Source: Dipetalonema caudispina
Taxonomy: Eukaryota; Nematoda; Chromadorea; Rhabditida; Onchocercidae
NCBI GenBank assembly: GCA_013365325.1
Contig: JABVXV010000121.1
Coordinates: 62,001 to 126,000, forward strand
Length of the DNA stretch: 64,000 nt
Direction: 5' to 3'
This document shows positions 12,515-27,304 of this stretch, piece after piece (the stretch's first letter is position 1; each line of letters begins with the position of its first letter). The translations under genes were made by a program, and so were the position numbers. The notes beneath the pieces were generated by a model. That model did no database searches. It was not told the DNA's origin and saw only the letters and a program-made list of their open reading frames with translations.

Positions 12515-15500
12515 ATATATATTTGTAAATTCCGATTTCTCTGTAATTCAGATTTAAATTGTTCATTTCTCAAATTGTTCAACATTTAACATGTTGCAAT
12601 AAATTAACTTTTCAAATGCTACAGTTGAATGATTTTATCGATTGAAATATTTGTTGTACAAAATAATAATTCCGAAATAGGGCATATTTCGGTTCATTTA
12701 TTTCACTGTATTCTTGTTTCGCATCATTTTAATTAACTTTAATACATTTACTAGTTAATATATAAACTGAAATTAAAAAATATTAGGACCAATTAATTCT
12801 GTAATATTCTTGAAGATAATATTTAATTTTGTTTAATTGCATGAACATTTTTTTTTTTTTTTTTTTTTGTTTGTTTTTTCGACAAGTAAAGTCAAAAATT
12901 TTCTGTCTTCCTATCTCTATCCTGATTTCTCATATCTTTTAATCAAATTTAAACACTAGACTCTTAAATTTTACAATTAGTTGACCTTAATATACAATAT
13001 TCATAAAACTTGTCTTATAAGCAAATTTCATAGCTTTTGATGATATTTCTTTCATTGCTTATCATTGAAATAAAAAAAAAAAGTATAAAATAGAAAAAGC
13101 TACTTAGATTCGTTCATCTTCCTCAGTTAGTTTCCTTAATTTACTAAATCAGATTCTTCATTTGTTAAGTCAAACTCTTTAAGTTCCTACTAGATAAGAT
13201 TTCTTTTTTTTTTTTTAAAAATTTCAGTTAAAATTTTCAATCTATTAAGTTTTGTCTGCATGTACGAGAAATAGTTTCAAACAAAGAAAAACGAATGAAA
13301 TTAAGGAAAAATGAAAGAAAATCAGGTAAAGAAATGTTGGTTGTGGTTGACAATAAGGTAATTAATGTTGTCAAAAAGGAAAAGAAGGAAAAAAAAAAAA
13401 AAAAAAAGGAAAAGTAATGATCGAATCGAAATTGACAATATATCAAATGCAATAATGAAAAATGAATTTGGCTGTTGTACCAATTGAGCTTAATGCTTAA
13501 TTGGAAGAAAAAAAAAAAAATGAATGAAAAATATCATCAAACATTGATCATTTTCTTTTCAAATAGATCAAAATGTTATAATTAATCGAGAAAATGCAAA
13601 ATATTTGATGAAATACAACAATGTAAGTAAATGAATATAATAAAGAGAAAGTACCAAAAGATTCTGTAGTAATGCTATGGATATTAATTAATTAAGAAAC
13701 ACAAACCAATTTTTTCCTTATTATCATCATTATTATTGTAATTATAACTACCATTATCTTTACTAATTATTATTACCATTATTACGCTATGATTATTTCG
13801 ATTCATTTATAATTACAAATTAATTATGCTTCTTAAAGTATTAGCCGAAATGGATTAATATTAATGTTAATAAATTGTTTATTTTGTGTTAGCCAAAATG
13901 GATCAAATTAATAAAAAAAAAAAAAAAAAATGAAATTCAGATCATCTAATTCACATCATACTGAAATTTTTATTTCAATTCAATATTATAAACCATCATA
14001 CATTCCCGCGTTCCTATTTTGCCTTTCTCCCTCTTTTCCAAATATTATAAAAAATTATTGAAAATGCAATTTTTATGAAAGGATTCATAATAAATTAATA
14101 AATTTTGAATTGAGCTTTATTATAAATTTGTCACCATGATTTTCTATTTTTTTTTCTTTGCCTCTCTCTCTCTCTCTCTTTCTCTCCCTATCCCTCTCTC
14201 TCTATCTATCTCTATATAATCGTAAATATTCAATTTTGATATCATATATCATATATGATAATGTTTGTAATATTAGGATAAATCATAGCAGTTATATGTG
14301 GAATTTCATAAATCAATATATTTATTCCAAATTTATAATCCAATTCTAATATTTTTTGATATATTTATTCCAAATTTATAATTGATTGGATTAGTAGTAA
14401 GAGGAAATAAATAACAAATAATAATTATACTATATGTTATCATCAACTCTTTCCTCTTTGTAAGAGATTAAAAGTACTTGTGGATAAAGAAAAAAAGATT
14501 GATGATGATTGATAACCAAAAGAAATAAATGAATAATTATCAAGAAAGATTGAATGATTAAGGGTTAAAAGGTTAAATTTAGTACGATGTGAATGAATGA
14601 ATGAATGAATGAATTGGGTAGATTGAAAGGATAATGGAATGTTGTGAAAAAATGATGGAATACATTAAGAGTAAAATAGAATTAAATATAAGCAATTAAG
14701 TTTATTTGAAAAAATTTTTAAAAAAAAAAAAAAAAAAGCTTATTTTTTTTTTTAAGCCATAAAATATTTCCTTCTTTACATTCTGTCATTTCTTTCATTT
14801 GATAATTTCAATTTCGTAATTATGTTTAGTAAAAGTTATTCATAATTATGAAATTTCTATTTGCACTTTTCTTATCATTTTTCCTTTATTTGAAAAGTTT
14901 AATGCAAAATTTAGGGAATAAAATTTAACAATTAGTTTAAAATTTGAATTCCGCAATAAGACTTTATTTTATTTTCTTTTATACTTACTATTTATTTCAA
15001 TGGAAAAAAAAAAAAAGAAAAGAGATAAAGTTATTTGGTTAAAAGTTTAAAAAAAATTCATTTTAAAATTATCTATTTATATTGTAGTTCATATTTCCGA
15101 TGAAATATTTTAATATTTAAATAAGAGAAATGAAATGTAGGAATCATTTGGAACAAAAATTGTGATTAGTTGAAATATGCTTAATTAAAATTAAACAATT
15201 GATTAATTAATTTTGCAGCAAAATGATTGTCAATCATATGAACTGTTCGGTAATTTTTAGATAGCAAAACAAGATAAGAAATTTATAAGATTAAATAAAT
15301 GCCTTTAAATTTGCAAAAAGTAAAATATTTCCATGCATTGATTCAGATTTTTTTTTTTTTTTTTGACAAATACAAATTAGAATATTACAATAATGTGAAT
15401 GTGAGACATAAAATTTAAATTTAAAGGATAACTTTGAAAACTGTAAATTGGAAGGAAAAATGGAATGGGAGAAAATGAAATAATTGATAAAACATTGAGA

Positions 15501-15949
15501 TGTTAATTCAACATAATGAAATAAACAATTAGGAAAATTAATTATTCTAACTTTTTTATTTTCATTTGAAATTACTATTAATCGATAAAAAGTTTAATTT
15601 TTTTCAGAAATCTCATGAGAGATGTGGAAGAGAAGGAAAAAAGAAGAAGAAGAAGAAAGTGTGTTAAGTATAAAATTTAATTATTTAAATTTCAATACAC
15701 TATGAATTTGTGGAAAAGAAGAAAGAGAATAGTGAAATGATCGAATCGGAAAATAAACACAAAATGTTATATTCCGAAGTTTTCGGAATTTTTTTTGTGC
15801 AAAATTTAATTTTTCCATTCAATTTCTTGGATATATACAATTTCAGCAAACAGCTGTTAAGCCAGCTTACAGTAGGAAATCATTCATAACATCAATAATC
15901 ATTTAAATAAACAATACCTCTTCCTAACCAAGTACAAATGATAAATAAA

Positions 15950-16206
15950 ATATGATAATATTAATGTTGATAATAGTAGTAATAATAGTGATAATGATAA
16001 TAATAATAGTTATAGTAACGATAATAATAGTGATAGTGATAACAACGATAATGACAATAATAGTAATAATAAACAATAATAATAATAATAGTAATAATAA
16101 TAATAATAGCAATGATCATAATATCATAAATGATGATAGCTGTGATAGTAACAATGATTACAATTACAATGATGGAAGCGATCAGATTATTAATAGTAGT
16201 AATGAT
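15950..16206. repeat. Imperfect trinucleotide array (AAT/AGT/GAT)n
   Basis: About 250 bp of AATA, AGTAAT and GATAAT units. It produces spurious Ile-rich, Asn-rich and Leu-rich open frames on both strands. Confidence 0.9.
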
Positions 16207-16369
16207 AGTAATTAGTAATTAATATCATTTAGATGATAAATATGGAAATAGCTAATATAAAAATTTTAGTAAAAAAAAAATTCTTATCTTTCAAATTAAT
16301 AGCAGGGAAATAAATATACGACACTGCCTATACTAACAATAAATGACATCCAAATGGAATTCTACTAAT

Positions 16370-16455
16370 GTATCCATGTATGTATGTATGTATGTGTATG
16401 TGTGTGTGTGTGTACGTGTGTGTGTGTGTACGTGTGTGTATGTGTGTATGTGTAG
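16370..16455. repeat. (GT)n/(TATG)n microsatellite
   Basis: TATG units lead into GT runs interrupted by TACGTG. Composition is the complement of the CA/TA arrays near 7 kb and 62.9 kb. Confidence 0.88.
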
Positions 16456-16908
16456 TAATAAAATAAAAATTTTACGAAAAATTTTGTACATTAGAAAAAA
16501 AAAGGAAATTTGCCGTAGGGCAATTTGGAATAAAATTTTTGCTAAAATAGACATCGAGACGAACAAATAAATAAAAATGATAAAGGTAAGAAGATATATA
16601 AGATATTACGATAAGGATAACATAAGTTTGGTTGTGATAAGTTAGGTAGGATAGAATAGAATAGTATAAAGTAAGAGAGAGTAAAGGGGCAAGTAATGAA
16701 ACAAATTTTAAAATTAAATGAATTTTCCATTCATTCAAATGATATTTGTAATGATGACAATTATAAAATGATAACAAAGAATTATCTTAAATTTTCATTC
16801 TTTGTTTTTTTTGATAAGATAATGATAATTAGAAAAAAAAAAAAAGAAGAAAAGCATAAAATTTGGACAAATGTATTGATGGATGAATCGATATAATGCA
16901 ATCATCCT

Positions 16909-17169
16909 AAATGATTAACTCGAAATAATGATAACATATCAGGAATAATATTATAAAATGAGTGTATTAAAAGGAAATTTAACGAAATATAAATGAAAGG
17001 ATAGTTTTGAAAAGTTTACAATGCATTGAATTGAAATGATGATAACATATCAGATAGCGAAATACTGATGGAAGGATAGCTTTAGAATGTTATCCTTCCA
17101 TCAGTATTCATTCATTCAAAATGATTAACTTGAAATAATAACAACATATCAGAAATAATATTATGAAAT
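16909..17169. repeat. Duplicated 50-bp block flanking an 18-bp inverted repeat
   Basis: A block starting AAATGATTAACT and containing CATATCAG and AATAATATTAT occurs at 16909-16961 and again at 17118-17169 with few changes. A partial third copy lies at 17031-17053. Between the last two sits a perfect inverted repeat, 17061-17078 and 17091-17108 (AATACTGATGGAAGGATA and its complement), with a 12-nt loop. Confidence 0.8.
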
Positions 17170-18682
17170 AAAAATTAAGAGTTGTTACGTTATTTCTGTG
17201 AAAAAAAAAAAAAAAAAAAAAAATTCTTTCGGAATGAAATCAAACAAGTTAATATGACATTTGATTGAAGTTTATTTCTCTAACATGTGTAATTTTTCAT
17301 ATCAAATTTTTTTTATAATATCACTTAATGTTTATTAAGAGATTAAAAATTAAAAAATAAAAAAAAAAAAAAAAAAAAGAGATGAAAGTTTAAATTTCTT
17401 ATTAATTTGACAGAAAATTTTATCAAATATTTTAAAAAAAATTTTATTTTCTTTCATTTCATTATTATTATTGATACATTATTATTGATTATTGATTATT
17501 TTATTATTGATACATTTAAAGAAGGAATAAGAGAAAATGAAAAAAAAAAAAACGAAACTATTTTTTGCTTTTTTTTTTCTCTTCTTTTTTTTTTTGTTGT
17601 TTTTTTTTTTTTTTTTTTTTTTTTTTTCACATTAAAATGTGATCGTTCATGTTAGAAATGAGCGTCAGTTGTTTTTAGAGAAGGGATAATTGAAAAATTT
17701 TCCAGGATAAATAATACGAGAAACAAAAAATGTTTTTCCTTAGCTTTTACAATAGAAGTAAAAATATTAGTTCAGCTTCTTGCATCATCTCGATAATAAT
17801 ATTATTTTATAAATGTTCAAAAAATAAGATGAATAAATTTTATTTCACTTACAAATAGATAGCAAAAAAAATTTCACATAGCAAACTTTCAATAATTTTT
17901 TTGAAAATTAAAAAAAAAGAGAAAAACAAATAAAACTAAAAAGAAGTGGAAAAAAAAAAGAAGCGAAAATTTATCTGCAAAAAAAATTTTTTTTTTTAAT
18001 ATTGGTAATGAATTAATTAAGTTAAAGTTAAATTTTACAATGATAACAAAACATTAACCAGATCCGATCGGATTCTAATGCCTGATGTAATACGAACAGT
18101 CGATATTAAATCCTATTGATGTAATAATGAAAAGCAATCCATACAATCAATTGGATCCGATTGATCAGATTTTAATACTTGACAAATGTGATAACGTAAT
18201 AGCTTATCAATTTGATTGCAACAATTTTATTAAATCATTTCCATTCTAAGCAATTCTTCTTTTATTGAAGTGATAAAAATGTAGCCAACAATTTGATAAT
18301 AATATTAGATATGAAAGATTATTTTATACGATGAATACAAAATTAAACTAAACCATTCAACACGCATACATATTTGCAAACGCAAATATACGTGCATACG
18401 TACACGTATACGCACAAATACGAACATGAACACGTTGTACATAGTCAAAAATGACGTATTGAGATATAAAGAAAGACATTTCTATATTTTATAAGATAAA
18501 ATTAATGAAGAAAAATTGTTTTTCGATTTTTTTTTTTTTGATAATTTAAAAATTAAATAATTTTTACAAAAAACAAAAAAAAAAGTGTTAATGAAGTTTT
18601 TTTTTGGAAGAGAAAAAATGTGTTGAATTAAAGAGAGGTTGATAAAATAACAAATAAACAATGAATATTTTCCATTCTTTCG

Positions 18683-18713
<31 letters not shown>

Positions 18714-19951
18714 GTTTTAAATAAGAAAAAGAAAAGAATGAAATTTTTTTTGTTTACCAATATAACAAAAATTTTTTCATTCTTCGTCCATCCTAAAAAG
18801 AAAAAAGAAAAAAAAAAGTTTGAAAGTAAAATAGAGAAGTAAGAAAAGAAAGAGAGAGAAAGAAAGAAAAATTGGAAAAAAAAAAATAAAAACAAAACAA
18901 ATCAAATAATTTGATAATTTTTTCTTGCTTTTATTTTTAAAATTAATTTTATTGAAAAATTTAACAAATGTAAATTATCATTATTACAATTATTATTAAC
19001 TTCATCTTTTATCCATTAATTAATTTTACAGGATTAAATTTTAAACAAATAAATAAGATAGAAATGAAAGAAGAGAGAGAGAGAGAGAGAGTGAAGAAGA
19101 AGAAGAAGAGAAAAATGATAAGAAAAGGAATGATAATCCTAATGAAAAGTCAATTTTCTTTTTCTTTTTTCAAACCGTTTATTGTAAATGACAAGTTTCA
19201 AACTATTAAATTATTAAGGGAAAATTTCAAGAAAGAAGAAAAAAAAATTTTTTTTTTTTTTTCAAACAAATTATTTCGATTTTCAAAAATTACAGCAACG
19301 ATTGATTGAATAAATGAAAGAATGAAAGAAATAATTCAACTAAATTAAATGGATAAATTATTCATTTGTTAGTATTTTGTCTACTAACTTAACTACATGT
19401 TACAAATTCATCAATTTCAATAATTTTAAAATTAAGGAATTTTTATAGCAAAATATTTGAAAGAACGAATTATTAAACAAAATATGAATTACGGTAAAAA
19501 AAAAAAAAAAAAATAAAAAGAGATATGGTGAAATTTATGTACGACATTTTAGGCAAACAAAACAAATCTTCCTATTAAAAGTTCATATATTTAAATAAAA
19601 ATTAACAATTTCAATCACTTCAAAATGTCATTTAAACTTTCGTACAGTGAGAAATGGTAACATAGTAGAATAATGGTACGATCGTTTGTTATAATCTAAT
19701 CATCGCTTTTACCCAGCTTTTTCCTTTCTTTCTTTCACGTCATTTATCAAAATTTTCTCTTTTATGCTAAACAAGAATAAGATTTGAATTTTAATCATTA
19801 AATATCAAAATGAAAAGATATTAAATGAGAAAATTGATGGTATTTTAATACTTGCTGACGTCATTAAAAGTTAAGTCATTTAACATTAATTTAGTTGTTG
19901 CTGATTTTTTGAATTTTTTGTTGTATTGTTAATTTTTAGTTTAAATTGGGA

Positions 19952-19952
<1 letters not shown>

Positions 19953-19986
<34 letters not shown>
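19953..19986. repeat. 34-nt poly(A) tract
   Basis: Uninterrupted A run, followed within 50 nt by a second, shorter one. Comparable T runs lie at about 17588-17627 and 21698-21747. Confidence 0.9.
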
Positions 19987-19989
<3 letters not shown>

Positions 19990-20769
19990 GAAAAAAAATC
20001 TTTTTGCTTTTTTTCAAAAAAAAAAAAAAAAAAAAGAAAAAACAAATTGGTAATTTTACTAATTTTTTCCCTTTTTCCTTTTTTTTTTTTTAAAAAAAAA
20101 GATCTATTTTCTTTCTTAAAAATAAACAAATGATTATGTATGTAAAATAGTCTATTTACTATATTTCGTATTATTTGAATCGTTTAAATTTTTTCCACGT
20201 TTGTTTGTTGCATATTAATAATGCCTGCTTATTTATCATCATCATTTTTAAATCTACTACTAGCAACTAAAAGGCCTTATTTAGTAATTCATCAATATAT
20301 ATATATTATATGTATATATCCTTTAGGCAGCCTAAGGAATGATGAAGAAAAAAAAAAGGCCTATTTGCATTGATAGTATATGAAAATTAAGGGATAATTA
20401 TTGGATAGGATGATTTTCAAGATTTAAATATGTAATTGCCATAATCTATAAATGAAGGAAAATGATGCAATTTAAATGATGATATTTGTATTTGCTTTCG
20501 AAATACGAGATAATGGTAATAGTATTAATTAATTAATGATATTAATTTATTGGTTAATATCACTAAAATATCGATTATTCTTCAAAAGTTTCCCCATTCT
20601 TCTTTGCTTCAATATTTTATATTCTTGTTGTTGCTAACCAATCAATTAATATGAATTGATCAGTTAGTTTAACCAATCAATCGTTCATCTCTTTTCTTTT
20701 TTTTTTTTTTTTTTTTTTCGTTTTTTTCACTTTTTTCCTCAAAATCATAATAATTTATCAATTAGAAAA

Positions 20770-20805
<36 letters not shown>

Positions 20806-23800
20806 AAAAACAAAAAAGGAATGCAAAAATTTCATTAAAAATAAATGCATATGAATGAAAAATTTGTTACTACAAAAATTTTTTGGTAAAATTTTCTAAG
20901 TTTCATGAAAAAAGAAATTATATACATTGCCAGATGGTGTTTCTTCAATAAAAATGATTTTTTTTTTTTTGTTTTGTGTGTAAAATTTTATTTTTAAACC
21001 AATCAGAAATTATATTCCAAAAGAAAAAAGCATACACTAATTAATACAATTTTACGGAATTTTGAGTTATATTCCAATTTAGAATCGTTTTTTTCTTTTC
21101 TCTTGATCGCTTAAATTGAATTAGATTTATTCTAAATTTTTTTTATAACTTTTACAATCAGTCAAATATAGTAGATTTAATTAATGAAAAATCATTAAAA
21201 AAAAAAAAAAAAAAAAAAACAGAGAATTTTAAATAATTTCGTTATTGTTTTTTTTTTTTTAAAGATATAATTGCTCGAATACCTTCTTTTTTGATTACCA
21301 TTATTTATTTTATATTTATTGATTTCCAATTATTGATTACCCTGTAAATTACTTATCGTTTATATTTCCATTAAAAAGATAGGAAAGAAATTTATTGCAA
21401 AAAAATTAACAATTGAATAGTGTTAGAATGACAATAATTTTAAATTTTAGCAGCAATATAAATTGGTAAATTTCATAGTATTATGAATAATATGGGAATG
21501 ATAACAAAAAATGAATATAAATATAAGTAAGAAAGGAAAATTAAAATATTGGAGAAAAATTGTGTGGAAATGATCATTCCAAAAATGTGGGAAAAAAATG
21601 CATAAAATAATTTTCTTTCTTTTTTTTTTTTTTTTAAATGATAATTTTAAATTTTTTAAATAACATATAGCTAAACAAATTTTTTTATCTTTTGACAATT
21701 TTTTTTTTTTTTTTTTTCCTTTTTTTTTTTTTTTTTTTTTTTTTTTTGTCATTTTTCAGTGTTAGTATTTATTTAATGGTCAATCAACCTATATTGGTCA
21801 TCCCAAAATTTATTGACCTATTCCATCCTTTTGTCTTCTTCTTTTTCTTCTTCTTCTTCTTCCTCCATCTCTCTCTCTCTTATTTTCTTTTCACTTACAT
21901 TTTCATCGATATTTTCTGGCAAAGCAAAATTGATCCTAAAAGCAATAGATCTCATAAAAGTATCCAAATTCCGATCGTAAAGTAATATATCTAATGTTTT
22001 GGGCAAGAAATCGTCCCCAAACGTATTGATCAATGAATTTCGGTCATATAATTTAGATTGGTATGCATTTATTACAAATGGAAAGTAGTAAAATTAAAAT
22101 TTAAAATAAGATCATACTGATCAATTGATAAACTGAAAATAATGAATAGGGATTGATTCATTTTTATTGAAAGAATTAAAATTCATAAATTTACAATGCT
22201 TTTTCTATGACAATTTTTGTTAAAGTAATATGAAAATAAAAATATTTTCACTTTTTCATTGTTTTATTTATTCATTAATGTTATTTTAGGATGACATCAA
22301 ATACTGAAAAAAAGCTTTTTTTTCTATTCATTACATATTTTATATATAATAAAAAATGCTTTACAATTGATACTATTTCAATAAAATAATTTGTTGTCAT
22401 TAAATTGTCAAAATTAAAATTTGTAAAATCATTACACATAATAAAATCTTAATTTTTAGCTAATAAAATGTTAACTTGGAAAACTATTTGAGTTTTTCAA
22501 AAAAAAAAAAAAAAAAACTAGTTCCCTTCATAATTAAAATTTATAAAATCATTTACAATTAGTAAAATTTTTTTTAAAATTATAATTTCAGAAAATATTT
22601 GAATTTTCAAAAATTAATTGCTTCTACTAAACTAAAATATTGATAAGTAATTTTTTTTTCCTTTCAAAATCAATTTTTTTTTTCTTTCTTAAACTGTAAA
22701 CTGTCAAAAAATTAATACTTCAAAATGTTTGCAATTTTAAGGAGAGTGCGAGGAATGTGGAAAAAAAAAGTTTGTTTCGTTCCTCTTTTTTTTTTTTTGC
22801 TATGAATACTGTGTTAAGTTTTAATTTTTCCTAAAATTTACATTCACTTATTCAACTAATAATTAATATATTATTAATATTTTTCTGCTATCTAGTGGAC
22901 AGTGGACATCTTTAGATTACCCTAAATGCTTGATTTTAATTATATCCTTAATTAATAATTCTTCCTTGAAAATGAGGCAAATAAGCAATAAGCTTAATTT
23001 AATTAATATTGATCATGGCAGATTGAAATACATTTAATCCATCATTTGAGAGAGAATTCGATTCATATTTGGTAATGCTACTACGTGTTTCGAATTTAAT
23101 CCTTTACATCTTTTTTACATCAATCAAATTATCAGATCGAAATTTATCAACCGAATTAACCTCATCGATCATTTGCCCATTTTCAAAGGAGAATTTATTA
23201 ATTGAAAATGAAATTATAGTTAAACTTAATTTTAGACCAATCTAAAAATATTCAATGAATGGGGAAAGTTACGAAAAAATAATTTGTTTTTTTTTTTTCA
23301 TAACATTTTTCTCATTTTAATCAAAATTTAATTGCGAAATTCTTTAAAATCTTTTATTTTTGCTTACATTTTAGTATAATGCATGGAAAATTAATTTTCT
23401 TATTACATTTGAATAAAAATGACCTTCAAAATATTAGTATGCATTCTCGAATTTTATTATTTATTTTATTTTTTTTTTAAATGTAAATATTTTTCATTTT
23501 TTTGTTTTTTTTAAATGTGATGAACAAAAAAAAAAAAAAAAAAAAAATCTTTTTTTTTCATTACATATATAAACAAATCGAGAAATGGGAAAATATTTAT
23601 GGTTGCTTTGAAGGTTATGATTTTATCTAATAGAAGAAAAGCAAATGTTATAAATTGATTTAAAATTTAGACAAGAAAAAAGTCGGTAAATTTTAAAATC
23701 AAATTGGATAGAGAGTTAATTAACAGTTATATGATTGTTTGGTTAAATTTCTCTTGGGTAAGAAATTTATTCATTAAGGTAAAATTTTCAAAACATTTAC

Positions 23801-26800
23801 AAGGAATTGAAATAATCAGCTAAAATCCTATGCGCAATTCATTAATTTCCTAATTTGTTTTCTATTTTTCAAAATTTAATTTCGTTGTTTTTTCAACAAT
23901 TCATTAATAATTTTTGATTTTCTATTTGTTGATATTTTCCTTCAGTCTAATTGTTTTTACGTTAAATAAAATGATGAGTGATAATTTTAATTTGCTACAG
24001 AAAAAATTTTAAATTTTTAAATGAAATTGATTAACAAATTAATTAAACATCCCATGAATTTGTTCACGTTGATAACTAACAGAACATTGTATTAAACAAC
24101 AAAATAACGACGAATGTTAAAACTTCATCGTATTATTAAATATAAAGTTAAAGGTCACAGCAAATCTGCATCATTGACATATGTGTACTTATTAACTTTT
24201 TTTACGCTATATTAAAAAAATACACTAAAAAGTATTGCAGCAACGGAAATTGTCAAATTTAATCATATTAATAAATGTAGGGCCAAAGGTTATTACAATT
24301 GTCAATCGTTGACAAATACGATGTATGTGTATCGAATAACTTTTACCTTTTGCCATAAACTTTCTCCTTCTATGAAATTATCGAAATATAGCAGTAATCA
24401 ATTTCTGATCTTTGACTTATGATTATTGATATTGTATAAAATTTGGTTTTCCACACAAATATGTAAGCAAAACAATTGAAACGAAAAAATTAGTGATAAT
24501 TTAAAGTTAAAGATAAATATGAATTGAAATGTTAAAGCACATATAACGAAATGTCAGGAAGAGAATAAATAAGTTATAATGATTGATTAATTAATGTGAA
24601 TTTATTTCAAGGAGAAAAATCATCAATTATGAAGATTAAAAAATCTTTTGCTAAGAGATATTTTAGAATTGATATCGTTTTATTCATCTAATATCAGATG
24701 ATATAAGACTTCGCATTTTATTTTTTATTTTTTTTAAAATAATAAGACAAAATAGATAATTATTTGACTATCTATTAAAATCTATTCCTGTTTTGAAGAG
24801 AAATTTGTTAACATTTCGAAATTTTAAATAGTGTACACTTCTTCTAATTAATCAAAATTAAGCAATTGTCAAATTGTTGTAGCATAAAGAAATTTGAAAA
24901 AAGAATATTATCGAAATTAATACATAAATGTATATAAATAGGATAAATAAATAATTGAAAAATATATGAATAAATTAAGTAAATATAATTTATCCTATTA
25001 ATTTATTTATTTCTTCTTTCATTTTTTTTTTTTTGTTTATCATTTATTTCTTTCGTATGTTTGATTGAAAGAAATGAAAATTTGAATTAAAAAGAAAAAA
25101 GGAGAAAAAAAAAATAGGTGGGAATTTAGTGATTACGACAATAATTAATGGTAATACGACAGTTCCCATTATCATTGAAATGAGCGTAGTAAAATTGTGA
25201 TCTAACCAAAATCCTCTCGTTTGATCTGGGAAACAACAACAATAACTGATCAATTAGATAGATATTTTGCATTCTCATTCAACAGATGTTTCGATTAGAA
25301 AATAGAAGATGATGAGAACGATAGAGTAAAAAGCTAAGATAGGATAGGGAAAAGAAAATTTTTTGTTAAATTTATTTATTTTAATTTTCAATTTATGTTT
25401 TTTTTTTAAAAAAAAAGAGGAAAAAAATTTGGAATTTAATAAAAAAAAAAAAAGAAAAATCTTTATAATTGTAATGATAAAATGTTGAATAGAATAAAAT
25501 GAAATTTTTGAATTTATAAAAAAAAAAAAAAAAATTCCCCATAATTTCAATTTTATTAGGATAAATTTTGAAGGAAGAGATGGGAGGAAAAAAAAAAGTG
25601 AATCATTTAATAATTATTAAAATTACAAATATGCTAATATTTACACACATGAATATCAAAAAGCAAATAAACAATAATCAAATTTATACTGATGAGAAAA
25701 AAAAAACCATCGATGTATATATATGTTTAGAATAATCAATACTAATATATTTTTAGTATTAAATAATAATTTATATGAATTTATTTTGTTTTTAAATTTC
25801 AAAAAAAAAGAAAAACAATTTTATATTTTTCATCCATACTATATTATTATACAAATTTTACAAAATAAAATGGTATAATTTAAGGAAATATTTAACGATT
25901 AGTGATAATATATTTGAAAAGAATTAAAGTAGAATGGAAAAGATGAATGATGGATGAAACGATGTTTAGAGAAAAATTTTCGAATCTTTTTCATTCTTTT
26001 TGTAATATGATACTGATATCATTGTATCGTGTTGTAAATAATTTTTCCTTAAATATTTGATATTCTTCTATCAAAAATAAGAAAAAAAAAAATGTGAACT
26101 AGTTATTTGAAATAATTTATTTGAAAAAACTAAATCAAAAGAAGAAAAAAATTGGTTTTTCTTTTTTTGATTTCAAATTAATTAAAAATTCATTATAATA
26201 AAAATTTTTTAAAAAGAAATAGGAAACAAATTACATTTGGATACTTCTTTACAAATAACATATCTGAATACTATAAATGTATATATGTGGTATATTTAAA
26301 ATACGTAAATAAAATTGTTAAAACTGAATGAAATAATTATTTGATAAATTAGAAAAAATTTTCTTTTCTTTTATTTTTTGAAAAAAAAAAGTGGATTTCT
26401 ACTGCTAAATTATTATATTTATCGAAAAGAATAAAAAAAATAAAGTTAAAAATCAAGTATACGCTCATCAATGACACTATCAATGCTATAATTCGTAGCA
26501 ATAATAAACTGAAATTAAATTAGCAACTTGAATTGACTTAATATCTAAATCTAGGAATGAATTTTAACAAGTTATGATCGAATTTTAAAAAAAAAATCGG
26601 ATAAATTTTAATAATAATACCATGTGCTAGCTAATCTTTATAGCTTATATCATAAATTTTTATCAGTAACTTTAGCAATACTTAATTTAAATTTTTCAAT
26701 CTAAACTCATTTTACTTTTATCAATGATCATAAAATTGATTGTTCTCACAAGTAAAATAATGGAATAACCGTTAAAAGTTAAAATAATCACACATATATG

Positions 26801-27202
26801 CATGATTACTAACTTAATAATTAGTCTAATATTACTACCACACGTATATACGTCACAAATAATTTATAGTAATACTAATATCATATGTTAACGTGATAGC
26901 ATATATATATGCTTAATTATAATAATAATTCTGATATGATAATGCTAATCTTAATTATTATGTATATGTGCAAATACACACAAACTTCACAATAAAAAAA
27001 TAAGTACTAAAAATTCATTAAATTAATTACACTAAACTTATTTCTCTAAACGGCACATTAAAATAATTCAGCGCATTATTACAATAAAATTAATTCAATT
27101 AACTTCTAATAAATCCTTTCTATTGGTATTTAAAAAAAAAAAAAAAAAAATAACGAGCAAGAAGAAAAAAAAAATCTTCTTTTTCTTTAAATTAAAAAGG
27201 AA

Positions 27203-27304
27203 AATAATTCAGAATTTTTCAAATATTATACTTATTACTTCCAAATGAAAGAAAGATAATTCAGAATTAATTTTTCAAATATTATATCTTATCATTTCCA
27301 AATG
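27203..27304. repeat. Two-copy tandem duplication, about 50 bp per copy
   Basis: Copy one, 27203-27248, and copy two, 27256-27304, both start ATAATTCAGAATT, pass through TTTTTCAAATATTATA and end TTCCAAATGA. Copy two has small insertions. Confidence 0.8.

Noticed and set aside
18482..18895. 137-codon Phe/Lys-rich frame on - strand
   Set aside because: Translation of poly(A)/poly(T) tracts; low complexity throughout.
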